DNA of 36,486 nucleotides from Pleurotus djamor (taxonomy: Eukaryota > Basidiomycota > Agaricomycetes > Agaricales > Pleurotaceae), in contig JAPEVF010000460.1 of assembly GCA_029747585.1 (NCBI GenBank), positions 1 to 36,486 on the forward strand, given 5' to 3'. The notes beneath the pieces were generated by a model. The model saw nothing but the letters and a program-made list of their open reading frames with translations. It searched no databases and was not told the DNA's origin. Numbering within the stretch: position 1 is the first letter of the stretch; every line of letters starts with the position of its first letter. The position numbers and the translations under genes are program-made. This document shows positions 1 to 11,548 of this stretch, in pieces.

Positions 1-201
1 GTGTCGCCAACGCTAACGGCGTGAACCGTGGATCAATACACTATCGGAGCGCGCTCGTTGCCCGCTCCTCGTTCATCGTTATGTTTTTTCAAAGTGTTAC
101 ACGATCCGAAACAATGTCACTATCGGCGGAGAAGCGCACCGATGCAATGTTTCGTTGACGTTCGATAAGCCTTGGTCTGTTTTATTGGAGGCAGTGGTNA
201 A
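1..201. other. Unique left-edge sequence ahead of the duplication
   Basis: I see no gene here. This stretch has no counterpart at 27.3-27.5 kb, whereas everything from 202 onward does. An N at 199 lies next to the point where similarity starts, so this is either a real rearrangement breakpoint or an assembly join. Confidence 0.5.
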
Positions 202-713
202 TCTCTTGACTCACAGGAGGAAGGCTCTCTGTCGAAGCGTGCTACCGTCAGTTACTCTTAAACTTCCTGCCAATTACTACGTATGACTCATCCGACCCAT
301 GCCTACAGAGAGCTGAGTGTGAGGGTGCCTGCACGATGCTCGTCCTCGCTGGTCAACTCACTCAAGCCGGATGGCAAGGATGCGTTGAAAACTGTATGGC
401 CCGTGGACTTCCTACCCCTCCTCCCACCCCGCCCCGTCAGAAGGCTGGAAAGAAAGCCAGGCGCTCCGTTGGCGAGGAAACGCTCTCCAAACGTGCCACT
501 GTGAGTCGCTTTTCTACTAGCGATTGCGGTGTCCGACATGCTCACGCAACTCTATAGCGCGCTGAATGTGAAGGAGCCTGTAATATGCTTGTCCTCGCCG
601 GGCAACTAACTCAAGCTGGATGGCAACAATGTGTCGAAAGCTGCATGGCTAGGGGCCTTCCTACTCCCCCTCCTTCTCCGCCGCGTCAGCAAAAGCCCCG
701 CCCCCGTGTTTGA
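202..713 (+). pseudogene. Locus A: 5'-truncated tail of the modular hairpin-peptide precursor
   Basis: This holds the last part of one module (to the KRAT codons near 246), a full penultimate module exon (309-500) and the terminal module exon (558-713, stop TGA at 711-713). Introns lie at 247-308 and 501-557. It is almost identical to 27497-28008; one visible coding difference is PPPTPP here against PPPSPP in locus C. There is no start codon, signal peptide, pro-segment or upstream module, because the duplication begins inside a module exon. It is probably a non-functional remnant, although the splice sites and frames that remain are intact. An out-of-window 5' end cannot be excluded, but 1-201 does not resemble one. 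Confidence 0.85.
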
Positions 714-960
714 GAAAAGATTTGTCATGTTAGGCTAGTTCATGCCCAGTATCAAATACACGGGAACAATGTACGTTTGCCAACTAGTGCTCAACTCGGT
801 CCGTTCAATTATCATCAGTGTTGAGCCTCGAGATGATCCGTAGCAACGAAGAAAGGGTCAACAATGAGATTCAAATCTAATAGAATAGCCACCACCAAGC
901 TCGAAATCCTCTTCCTCCAAATATGAGAGATCTATGCGAGCTGGCCAATCCAACCTGAAA

Positions 961-3182
961 TCAACTTGAGACTGCCTGCTGGAGTAAGCTCAATCGCTCT
1001 TCGGACGTTGGTTCAATCTTGCAGTCGTATGGCTCCGGAAGGCTGATGGAGGAACATATGAGGCAGTCGTGACAATGAGATGTTGGCTCTAGCATAACGC
1101 ACCAGATGAGATTGTGAACGAATCGTGGGTTCAGACTGCCGCTATCAGGAGGCGCAATTTTGCATGCCCAAAGAATCAGAGCGACAGCGATGAACAATGA
1201 GTTTTCCGCAAGCGCTTTTCCCGGGCAAATTCTGTCGAATCATTCGCTCATGATCAGACATTGAAGTTGTGTTGAGCGGATGATTCACCTCCTTCCAAAG
1301 CCAAAAGCCCAGGTTGCAGGGTCAGGGATGTCTTGGGTTTGGTCGAGAAAGCGCTCAGGGATGAACTGTTGGGGGTCGTATTTACTGTTATCTTCGAATG
1401 CGATGGCCCTTCAGGAAACTTATGAATCAGGGCTCTTCTAGAGAAAGGGAAAGGCCTTACCACAAATTCGGAAGGACCGTCGCACCTTTAGGAATGAAGA
1501 AGCCTTTATAGAGGTCATCATCAAGACCGCGCCTGAGTGGAGCTATTCAATGTTCATGAATCAATGCATCTAGCTAAGTAGATGCGGAATTGGATTCAGA
1601 GGCTGGAACACACCCAAAGGTGCAATCGGACACCATCGCATGGTTTCTTTGATGACAGCATGGAGATACGGAAGCCGATCTTTATCTGCAATGGTTGGTA
1701 TGCTCTGGGAGCCAATGACTTCGTCAAGTTCTTTTTTTAGCACGAGCTTGAGCATTAGGGTTCAAAGCCATGACCAAAATAAAGACTTGTAGAGTTGCAT
1801 GTGTCTAAAGCAAAGGATCTATAAGATACATGGAAAATACGTACAAGCTCAAGGGAGTGACCAACCGTTTCGACGCCGGCTAAAGGGGATGAGAGTTCAT
1901 TTGCCAAGAACGAAGCGACGTTACATGATTACGCACCTCCGTACATCGTACCAACCGTCCATTTGACAGTATTCTCAAAGTTTGGAATGCCATTCGAGTC
2001 CATTTGCAGAAGCGATCGCATGAGGGATGGAGGCGCTGTACCATTGCCCTAGTGACTTCTTAGTAGTGACCAAAGAGGCCGAAGAGCGATGGCGGAGCAC
2101 TTACTATATCGCCTTTGACGTGTTCGAATGGTCTAGTAATCATTTGCTGTATCATTTGGTTCCCTATTGCAGCCTCTTTTTGGAATGGCATCCAAGATGG
2201 TAGATATTTCACTGTCAGTGGATTCCTGAATCCTCTGCTTCCATTTCAGATACCGAGCGACGTACTAAGCGGCAAAAAATCACATAGGTATGCTCCCGGA
2301 ACGGAAGATCGAGCGACCAAGGCAATGGTCGCCTCCGCGTGCTTGAAATACTGGTCCGCGTGACTACTGAGTGATTGAGGATATATGTACGAATGTCAGA
2401 ACACACTATGTTGTCGGTGGCTTCTATGGAGAGACCATACGTGATACCAAAGATGATACGACCTGCAAAGCTGGTGAAAAGGTTAATCCATGAGGTACAC
2501 TTGGAGCAGCAGAACTCACAGCTTGACGGCCTCGCTGAATTTCTCGGGCTGACTTAACATAGAGACACAAAGCCGCCGAGCGAGGTCTTCCTGGACGTGG
2601 TGGTACTGTTGAACGGCTACTGGACTCAGGACTGAATGCGCAAACCGTCGGTGAAGCCGCCATTCAGCATCATTCTGTCGAAAAACTGTGCTCTATGAAG
2701 GGACAAGCAAGTTGCAAGGTCAAAAAGAGGTGCATTGCTCGAGAGATTGGAAGGTACCTGGTCAATACCCATAAGCTCGCCGGCCATGGTCAAAACAGGA
2801 CGTTGGGAGTACTGGCTTGCACGCTTGCACAAGAGATCATCAATGACTTTCATCGAATTAAGTATAACACAGTTGTTGCCCAAGCCATGAAGATACACCA
2901 TGTCGCCTGAATAATCATAAATGAGGATGCTGTCGCCTTGGAACAAGGCATCGCTTACCGAACTTCCTCTTGTACTGACCAAAGGTTTCACGATGTTGTT
3001 GAACGCGTAGGAGTGCCCAGATATTTCCAACAAGCGGCAGACTACTTGGACCGGGGGGGCGTCGGATGTCCTCCTCTCCGATATCTAAACTGCAAAGCAG
3101 AGAAAAGCCATATCGTCAGTGGTGACAAAAGGGCGAGCATTAAGAGGCCATTCCAGCCTAAGCTGTTAGTAATGCTGGACAT
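961..3182 (-). pseudogene. Cytochrome P450, OrdA/CYP64-like, frameshifted copy
   Basis: This is the duplicate of the intact P450 at 28256-30473 and keeps the same exon order. Visible parts are the N-terminal membrane anchor, the LTMAGELMGIDQ segment, the K-helix KETMRW, the FGFG heme region split by an intron, and the C-terminus ending QQAVSS. Two one-base insertions in homopolymers break it. Seven C instead of six (coding strand, near 3052-3058) follow the PTPP motif and bring a TAG within a few codons. Seven A instead of six near 1733-1739, just before ELDEVIG, shift the frame ahead of the K-helix. Either could be a sequencing error. If both are real, this is a pseudogene made by a recent duplication. 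Confidence 0.8.
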
Positions 3183-3832
3183 GGTCGATGTGGTGCTTGA
3201 GCTTGAGGGATGATTGGGGTTGGGGCAAGGTTGGTTTACGATCTTTTTTAACCCATACAATCGAATTTCGGTTGACTTCCATCGTGCGATGGAAGAAGTG
3301 GAAGACTTGAGGAACCATGCGCTCACGGTGCTTCTTTGGCGAAGCAGCTATTGACCAGAGCACCTCGTTAACCTTTTCCATGTCTCGATGGCCCGGCCGT
3401 GCACAGTACCCCAATGCCTCCCTGTTCTAGTTGACGTTGACTGGCATGCTCGGGTCCTTCTGGTGTAAGTGCCTACCCAAGAAGTGCATGGTTTTACTCA
3501 CCTATCTGTTAGGCTCTTCCACCAGTGTCAGCAGCGCGGATGCTGACGGATGCGCGAAGACCGTACGGCATAACAAGGAAGCTTACTACCTGACATATGA
3601 GCTCAGCGCTCAGTACCAGTGACGACCCATACGTGTGAATGAAGGGACAATCAATTGCCTTCAACAAACGACAAAGAATGGAAGATATACACAGCAACCC
3701 TAGGGAGCTCGACATTTACGTCTACATATAAGAGAGTAAGACAATAATTTAGAGTGTTTAACCAATCACCTTAACCTCGACACAACCACGACCCGTACTC
3801 AAGGAGCAGTAGAACCAAAGTGTTTGATCACA
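3183..3832. other. Spacer upstream of the P450 (duplicated)
   Basis: These 650 bp lie between the P450 start and the end of the next minus-strand gene. They contain only short, unconvincing ORFs. The stretch is repeated at 30474-31115 with a few indels and presumably holds the P450 promoter. Confidence 0.5.
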
Positions 3833-6032
3833 TCACTTGGAACCTGATGGCGTCGACAGCGCTGAGGTCGCGGTAGCGGTAGGAGCGTGCGTGGTAGGTG
3901 TAGGAGTGGGAGTGGGAGCTGCCGTGGTAGTCACGAAAGGGAATGTTATACCCTCAATCGCAGCGGCACCATTCGAGCGACAGATGAAACTTCCCGTATG
4001 AGGGAACGCTCTCAGATCTTGCACAGATGAGAATATCGGTACAGCAGATCCAGAACATGTATCTCCCCTGTAACAACAACTGAATCAGCAAACCAATATC
4101 CGACGGACCGAGGCAAANGATNAACTTACTCATACAACACACAGTTACTCGAACTAGCCAAGAAACTGAGCAACTTGCCATTGTACATTGGGTCAGCGAT
4201 CTTCGTGCATTGGTTATTGACGTATTCTTGGGTTGTGCACTGTCCACGGTAGTTGGGTCCTTCGCAGAAGAACGCCGACCACGCAGAGAGACCACCTTGT
4301 CGGCGTTCAAAGTCAAGGTGATGGAGGTAAGAGCGCTTCTCGANTTCAGGAACATCCAAAGTTCCCTGGTTGCCCGCAGGAGAGGAACTATGGCGGGACA
4401 ACTGCACACGACGCTTCATGAGTTGATATGGGGTGGCATCGCGTTCATCGGTATCACGGGTGTTCTTGCCATGAGCGAGGAGGGTAGGTACCTCGTCGTC
4501 GAGATGACGAGCAACGATCGGGAGAGGACGTGGTGGGATTTTGTCCCTTGTGGAGATTTCTTCGCCGTTGAGTTTGAGATCGGCGTCCGCGAGGTCAAGG
4601 AGAGGGATAGTGAGATCCTCTCCGCGCTTGAGTAACCCGTTTATGCCGCCAATGCCACCCAAACCACCAAGGCCACCGAGACCTCCAGTAACACCACCCT
4701 TTCCGAGTCCAAGATGTGAGAGTATAGGTAAGTTCGTCAACGTCTTCGTAAGGCCAACAAGGTTCTCTGTGCCAAGGTGTCCATTATGGTNGGAAGTGAG
4801 TTTGAGGACGGTGTCAACGACAGGGAGATCGCGCTTGAGGAGCGCAAGGGGGCCTTTGTCATTCTTCAGGAGGTTCAAGCGCTGAAGCAGAGGCAACCCG
4901 CTAAGTCCACCCACAAGACCATGACCATCGTGGCCTTTGGCAAGGTCGAGAATAAGATCAACCAAGGGGATAGTGGACCGCCCCTCGACTGCAGCACTCT
5001 CGTCGTCGCTGCGAGTGACGACAGCGACTTGCGTGTTAGCACCAGGGTTGGAGACAGACAGATCGAGATGCGCCAAGTCAAGGAGAGGAACCTTGAGGTC
5101 CTGAGCTCTTCGAAGAAGACCTCCCTTCACCCCAGAAGAACCTTGGAGAAGACGTTGAAGAATATCGAGGAGGGGGAGCTTGTTGAGGACAGGGAGGCCA
5201 ACTTGTTCGCTGCGCGCGCTTAGGGAGACGACCGTCTTGGGAGTGGGATGGGAAACGGAGAGGTCGAGTTGAAGCAGGTCAAGAAGAGGGAGGGCAAGAT
5301 CCTCATTTCTCGCCAGTAGCTTGCCGTCTTTGGACTTGAGCAGGCCGAGAAGGAGGTTGATCAAAGGAATGTTGAGTTTGTCACCCCCGAGCAAGGAGGT
5401 GATACCATCACGAGCAGTTAAGGTCTCGCTGTGGGTGGTTNGTGGGGGAGCAGGGAAGGTCCAGTCGAGAGGGGTACCATGCAAATCCGCATTCCTCATC
5501 GAATCGAGTTCAGAGAGGTCCACAGGGATCGCTCCTTCCTTCTCCTCGTCTTCTCCACGAGCAGAAAGAGCGATCTCGCCTTTCGGATGGGTCAATGAAA
5601 GATCGACGTGGGCGAGGTCCAAGAGAAGGGGGATTCCAACCTTCTCTTCACGGGTGACGAGGGGTTTGTGTTCGGCATCTTGAGGGGAAAGGCCGATACG
5701 AACACTGAGGGATTCAGTGTCGAGGTATACAGAGGGAACAGGCGCTTCGGCCTGAGGTATTTCGGGTATAGAGGCAGCGACATCGACTCCATTATCGCGC
5801 GAAGATACTTGCTGAGGGCTTGCATCGTCCTCAATAGCCAGCTCAGCAGAGGGAATATTATGCAGGGGTATAAATCGCCGCTATAAAAGTGCATAAAGGC
5901 GCGTCAATCCCATCATCCCACCACTCAAAAGGCAAAACCGCAACGTACCTGAGCAAGTGGTGCAGCCACAACACACGGAATAGACACTCCAGCCAAAACC
6001 AGACTTGCTACGAAAGTAGCAGGCTTCATCAT
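3833..6032 (-). CDS. Secreted leucine-rich repeat protein with Cys-rich, beta/gamma-crystallin-like C-terminus
   Basis: I model three exons (6032-5949, 5880-4130, 4067-3833) giving 689 aa. Exon 1 encodes MMKPATFVASLVLAG and ends VVAAPLAQ, a typical signal peptide. The long middle part has about four degenerate blocks of roughly 100 residues built on DLxxPLLDLxxxDLSVSxP, separated by RR, KR or AR sites that Kex2-like proteases could cut. Near the C-terminus, EKRSYLHH and FERRQGG precede a domain with six cysteines in the pattern FFCEGPNYRGQC...NNQC...SNC...DTC...FIC. This pattern and the YRGQC-like turns recall fungal secreted beta/gamma-crystallin-type domains; that is inference. A Thr/Pro-rich tail ([12 protein letters not shown]) follows. 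The second intron (4129-4068) has a canonical GTAAGT donor and is preserved in the duplicated fragment. The three Ns within the exons cost one residue each. Function unknown; a cell-wall or extracellular role is likely. Confidence 0.75.
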
Positions 6033-6800
6033 CTTTGCTTATTACAAGCAACTATGGCGTCTTCTTCAAAAGGATCTGACCGGTCTCCGTTGGAGAGATG
6101 GAGGAGATGCCGGAAGAGAAAGAACCTGGCTCTGGGAGGGGCGACTGAGGAAATCTGTGCTTCCAGGTGGCCGCATATATATTCTGCGTGCCAGCAATAC
6201 CGCTCTTCGGGAAGCCTGGAGGCCAGCAACGCACCAGCAACCGTCAACCGAGGCTTGAAAGACGGTCGGAATGAAGACGCTTACGCACTAAAGTTTTTAG
6301 TCTTATTTTATGAAGCATTCCCTGCGATGATGGGATACGCTGGGTTATTCCGTCTCNCAACAGTGCCACCTGTGAGCTGCGTTGTAAGGCATCGTAGAAT
6401 TAGNGGAGATGATGGTGAGGGACAATGAGGAGACAGCGTCTAGCGCCCTCGATGAATGGTGGAATAGCGGAATCTAAATTTCGCAAGCAGATTGGACGTG
6501 CAAAGAAAGTTTCAAAAAATAATACAGAAAAGAAACAGTAAAAGGAATCCCTATAAGACAGTAATACGTGAAAGTCACTAAGGTCATTACGACGGCCCCG
6601 AAACAAGCACAGTTCGCCACAAGAAANCATCCGGTCGCCAGCACCCAGCATCACCACAGATGATCCAGCCTCCAGCAGCAGCGATAGACGTGAATACACT
6701 AACACAAGGCTAACATGTAAAGGATACAGTCGCTTCAAGCCGAGTCTGGGCGATACACCTGTAGTTCGAGTGGGATTGCGAGGGGAGGAGTGTGCTGGAT
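6033..6800. other. Intergenic region
   Basis: No convincing gene. The half next to 6032 must hold the promoter of the secreted repeat protein; an AT run near 6175-6182 could be its TATA element. The rest is presumably 3' flank of the Rab gene. Confidence 0.4.
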
Positions 6801-7923
<1,123 letters not shown>

Positions 7924-8296
7924 GGTTCAGAATACAGAAAGGTGGTAAAGTAAAAGAGGTATTGGTATGGGCGTGGAGAGAGTTGTGGTGGGATAACTGG
8001 TGACAATGAAGGTTATGAGCAGGCTGTTGGGAGCTATTGATGCGCGTCGGACTTTGAAAGGAATGTTTTGATTTTTCGATGCGAATTTCCGCGGGTAAAA
8101 CGCAGAACTGTAACGCGTAGCAGACACAAGGCTATGAAAATGCCCTCGCCGTCGACGAACAATCAGTTGAAAATACGTGAACGACACCATAGATGAACTG
8201 CTTTTTTTCTCTCAAAAGTAAATTATTTCAAAAGCGCAGGCTCCTTATTACATCATAGCGAAATCGTATCCAATCGCAGAAAATGTGTTGGTTCAC
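7924..8296. other. rab11: Upstream region of rab11
   Basis: About 370 bp with no supported gene. It lies between the rab11 start codon and the outer end of the inverted repeat that follows, and must contain the rab11 promoter. Confidence 0.4.
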
Positions 8297-9406
8297 GCGC
8301 CGAGCGTTTCGCTAAAGCCGCAAACCGCGTAACAGATGTGGCCAACGAAGCCGCATTCGATCGTAGAGTGGTTTATGAGTCTCGTGAGCCGTTCTGAGTC
8401 TCCTGCAAGTAGAACTTTTGTCAAGGTGAGGCAATCAGCGATTGCGAACGACTGACTGATGCAGTTCATCTGTCGACGACTCTCGACCACGGGGTCTCTT
8501 GTAAGGACAGAAGGGTATCGCACGAGGGGTATATTGTATGCCTTGCTCCTTGCTGCATATCGGAGAAAGCATCAGTGAAGTTGTATATGTGTCCATGGAA
8601 AGCAATATTCACCAACGAGCCTCTTTGATCAACTTCCGTTCCAACGCGTTCACTGGGTCCCCAAAGTCCGGAATCCTAAGGAATAAACGAGCGAGATGCG
8701 GCTTGTTTTCGTCTTTCACGGCGTCCAAGGCTTCCAAGCACTGGGGGGTCACTCCAAGCCTTTCGGGTGGGGTCTCCTCGGTGGTGATACCTTCCTTGGA
8801 GAGCGTGTAGAGCTTCAGGTAAGAAAGGAAAACTTTAATCAGATCCTGGAACCTTATGTGGATGAACGGCAGAGGCGGTTCATGAAGGGTGTCAATGAGC
8901 GAGTCGTGGAATGCCGGAAGTGTAGGGAACCTGATGCTTGCAAACTCGGGTCCTGGAGGATTGGGGTTTAGACACGTCCGGGACACATCGTCAATGTCTA
9001 CATGATAGATAGAGGCCGCATGGATAAGGATTCGGTCAGGAAGCTCGTATTTAAGCACAGTTTCCATGTTGTTATGTCCCAAGAGGATGGATGGATGCCC
9101 TTGGAATGCTGACGGGTGTTCCGGGTTATAGATCTTGTAGTCATTCCATCTTTTGTCCGAAGAAAGATCCAGAACGGAGTAGTTGTGCTTTTCAGAAATA
9201 ATCTGAGCGACATGTGAGACATCTCCCTCTCGAACAAGAAGTTGTTGGTCGAATAAGCCAGTTGGGACGCGATGGATGATTGACAACGCGTCTTCAGCCC
9301 AAACGACAAACGGAATACCAGATTCTACCAGAGAGCGACACGGGGTAAGTCTCCCTTTCTGTTCGCTTGGTGGACTGGGACTTTCTTCGTAGAAGTGGAT
9401 GCCCAT
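8297..9406. repeat. Left arm of a large inverted repeat (partner 9708-10813)
   Basis: This arm holds a 265-aa gene and about 300 bp of its 3' flank. The right arm (9708-10813) repeats it in opposite orientation. Homology begins at the start codons and ends beyond a conserved non-coding block containing GCGGCTTCGTTGGCCACATC (reverse complement near 8338-8357). The spacer is about 300 bp. Confidence 0.9.
8609..9406 (-). CDS. Uncharacterised 265-aa protein, palindromic paralogue 1
   Basis: A single uninterrupted exon starts MGIHFYEESPSPP and ends LIKEARW. I do not recognise a named domain. The segment GIPFVVWAEDAL followed by VPTGLFDQQLLV is the best conserved part, and this style of sequence occurs in unnamed basidiomycete families as far as I can recall. 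No signal peptide or membrane segment is evident, so a cytoplasmic or nuclear protein is likely. The paralogue at 9708-10505 is almost identical over residues about 30-140 and more diverged at both ends. The lack of introns in an otherwise intron-rich region is notable. Confidence 0.8.
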   Translation of the reverse strand: MGIHFYEESPSPPSEQKGRLTPCRSLVESGIPFVVWAEDALSIIHRVPTGLFDQQLLVREGDVSHVAQIISEKHNYSVLDLSSDKRWNDYKIYNPEHPSAFQGHPSILLGHNNMETVLKYELPDRILIHAASIYHVDIDDVSRTCLNPNPPGPEFASIRFPTLPAFHDSLIDTLHEPPLPFIHIRFQDLIKVFLSYLKLYTLSKEGITTEETPPERLGVTPQCLEALDAVKDENKPHLARLFLRIPDFGDPVNALERKLIKEARW

Positions 9407-9707
9407 GGGGGTGGACGGAAGAGAGCCATTGTCTTATATAATCACTGTGTCTTCCTCACCATCGACGCTGCGTCCGGATTGGCAGTTGTTTCAACTCCCT
9501 AACTCCCTGGCCCAGCAACTTGAAGGTTACATGCGAACTTAGACCCGAAGCTTTCTTGTGAATAAGCCGAATGGAAAGCCCCCTGCCCTCTGAAGTGTTG
9601 CGGTTTCCTTCGACTAAGCCCACCATCTGCTTGCTCATTCGTTTTTGAGGTAAAAACAGAAGAAGTATCGCAGTGTTTCGCCGAACGCCTGCCTTTTAGA
9701 TTCGTCC
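9407..9707. promoter_or_regulatory. Shared divergent promoter between the palindromic paralogues
   Basis: This 301-bp spacer separates the two start codons. The two flanks of the spacer are not inverted copies of each other beyond a few bases at each ATG, so each gene probably has its own core promoter. No individual sites are called. Confidence 0.5.
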
Positions 9708-10505
9708 ATGGGTATCCACTTTTACGACGAGAGTTCCTGCCCACCAAGCGAACAGAGAGGCAGGCTGACCCCTTGTCGTTCCCTCGTCAAATCCGGTATT
9801 CCATTTGTCGTCTGGGCTGAAGACGCGTTGTCAATCATCCATCGCGTCCCAACTGGCTTATTCGACCAACAACTTCTTGTTCGAGAGGGAGATGTCTCAC
9901 ATGTCGCTCAGATTATTTCTGAAAAGCACAACTACTCCGTTCTGGATCTTTCTTCGGACAAAAGATGGAATGACTACAAGATATATAACCCGGAACACCC
10001 ATCAGCATTCCAAGGGCATCCATCCATCCTCTTGGGACATAACAACATGGAAACTGTGCTTAAATACGAGCTTCCTGACCGAATCCTTATCCATGCGGCC
10101 TCTATCTATCATGTTGACATTGACGATGTGTCCCGGACGTGTCTAAACCCTAGCCCTCCTAGACCCGAGTTCTCGAGCATCAGGTTCCCTACAATTTCAT
10201 CATTCTACGACTCTCTCATCGATACCTTACATGAACCGCCTCTCCCATTCATTCACATGAAGTTCCGAATGATGATTATGAATTTTCTTGCGTATCTGAA
10301 CCTCTACACACTCTCCAAGGACGGCATAACCACCGAAGACACGCCGCTCGAAAGGCTTGGAGTCATCCCGCAGTGTTTGGAGGTCTTGGACGGAGTGAAA
10401 GACGAAAACAAACCATATCTCACTCGTTTGTTCCTCAGGACTCCGGACTTTGGGTTCCCCGTCAATGCATTGGAGCGGGGACTAATAAAGGAGGCTCGCT
10501 GGTGA
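9708..10505 (+). CDS. Uncharacterised 265-aa protein, palindromic paralogue 2
   Basis: A single exon of the same length as its divergent partner, starting MGIHFYDESSCPP and ending LIKEARW. The block from GIPFVVWAED to DDVSRTCLNP is identical in protein sequence to the partner and nearly so in DNA. The C-terminal part differs at many positions, for example HMKFRMMIMNFLAYLNLY here against HIRFQDLIKVFLSYLKLY. Both frames are open, so both copies may be under coding constraint. Function unknown. Confidence 0.8.
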   Translation: MGIHFYDESSCPPSEQRGRLTPCRSLVKSGIPFVVWAEDALSIIHRVPTGLFDQQLLVREGDVSHVAQIISEKHNYSVLDLSSDKRWNDYKIYNPEHPSAFQGHPSILLGHNNMETVLKYELPDRILIHAASIYHVDIDDVSRTCLNPSPPRPEFSSIRFPTISSFYDSLIDTLHEPPLPFIHMKFRMMIMNFLAYLNLYTLSKDGITTEDTPLERLGVIPQCLEVLDGVKDENKPYLTRLFLRTPDFGFPVNALERGLIKEARW

Positions 10506-10813
10506 ATGTTTCGCCCTAGTATCATCTTTTCAAACCATTTACCGCCAATTTGTAGCAAGGAGAAGGGGATTCAGTATACCCCTCGAGCCATACCCTTCTG
10601 TCCGCACAAGAGGTCTCGTGGAAGAGAGGCGTCGAAAAGTGAAATACATCAGTCAGTCTTTCGTGCCGCTCAATCCTCTCACCACTCACCGATAATAATT
10701 CTCCTCAAAGAAAACTCAGGGCGGCCCATGAAACACATCAACCACTCTACAATAAGATGCGGCTTCGTTGGCCACATCTGTTACGCGGTTTGCGTCTTTA
10801 GCGAAACGTTAGA
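9708..10813. repeat. Right arm of the large inverted repeat (partner 8297-9406)
   Basis: Mirror copy of the left arm. After the stop codon the flank keeps the matching blocks around the Cys/Gly-rich reading frame that ends CFGHICYAV-like in translation; this stretch is repeated but not convincingly coding. Confidence 0.88.
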
Positions 10814-11548
10814 CACATGAATATTTGCTTGGACCTCCGTCACGAACCTGCGAGATATGTGAGTATGTGAGGTATATTGCATGCAAACGGGAACGACGGT
10901 GGACTTCCGCGTTGTGCCCCTGGATCACGTATGACCCAAGTCCCAATCAAACCTCACGTATATACCTCCATGATAGCTTTGAGGGTCGGCCGCCATTGAC
11001 TAGTTGACCACTGACCTGACCTTGGCATCCCTCACAAAATACGTGCTCGTGGAAACGCGTTTCGTCTGCGCCAGGGGTTCGGGGACTCTGTTTAAGTGTG
11101 GTCATAGGTGTAAATGACTTGGGTGAGATGTGTAACCACACCTCAGGCCTCAGGTGTAGCTTATGCCAAGCTCTCCACGGATATTGGTGACTTACTTCCA
11201 AGTTCCTCATTCAATTCAAAGTCCGAATGATTGGGCCGCGAGGAGTTCGTTTATGGATGGCCAACGGATGCCTACATTTCAACAGTGTTCTATCCAAAGC
11301 CGAGTAGTGTAGCGCAGCACAGCGTAAGGGCATAACTCTACTATTCAAGGCAGTGATAACAAAACGCGAGAGTCCAATCTACAATCAGTACTCATAGGTG
11401 TTTGACGCGCACGCTAGGTTCAGAAGAAGTCGAGGAATTCCGGGAACGGCCTGAAGAAATGACCAGTCACGTACATTTGACGCCATGGAATACAGATCCG
11501 TGACACAGAGTATACTGATGTAATCTGTAGCCTACATGCAAATCTTTC
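10814..11548. other. Intergenic region and 3' flank of precursor locus B
   Basis: No supported gene. The stretch just beyond the locus B stop (11549 downward) resembles the 3' flank of loci A and C: AAAGATTTG followed by a CATGTAGGCTA-like motif. This suggests that part of the 3' UTR is conserved among the three precursor copies. Confidence 0.45.

Larger units (their letters stand above)
202..4183. repeat. Direct segmental duplication, copy 1 (partner 27497-31466)
   Basis: Near-identical in the same orientation to 27497-31466, starting at offset 27295 and ending at 27283 after small indels. It contains the precursor tail, a P450 gene and the last part of a secreted-protein gene. The left edge falls inside a precursor module exon and the right edge inside exon 2 of the secreted-protein gene, so neither edge respects gene boundaries. 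In this copy the right-hand gene is complete and the left-hand one truncated; the partner shows the opposite. Confidence 0.95.

Noticed and set aside
4210..4635. 141-codon plus-strand open frame, and others antisense to the secreted repeat protein
   Set aside because: They overlap a continuous, signal-peptide-bearing minus-strand gene and have no independent motif or splice support.
8293..8523. Small open frame beyond paralogue 1 that reads GFVGHICYAV
   Set aside because: It is repeated in the other arm, but the two arms do not keep a common start or frame over its length; treated as a repeated 3' flank.
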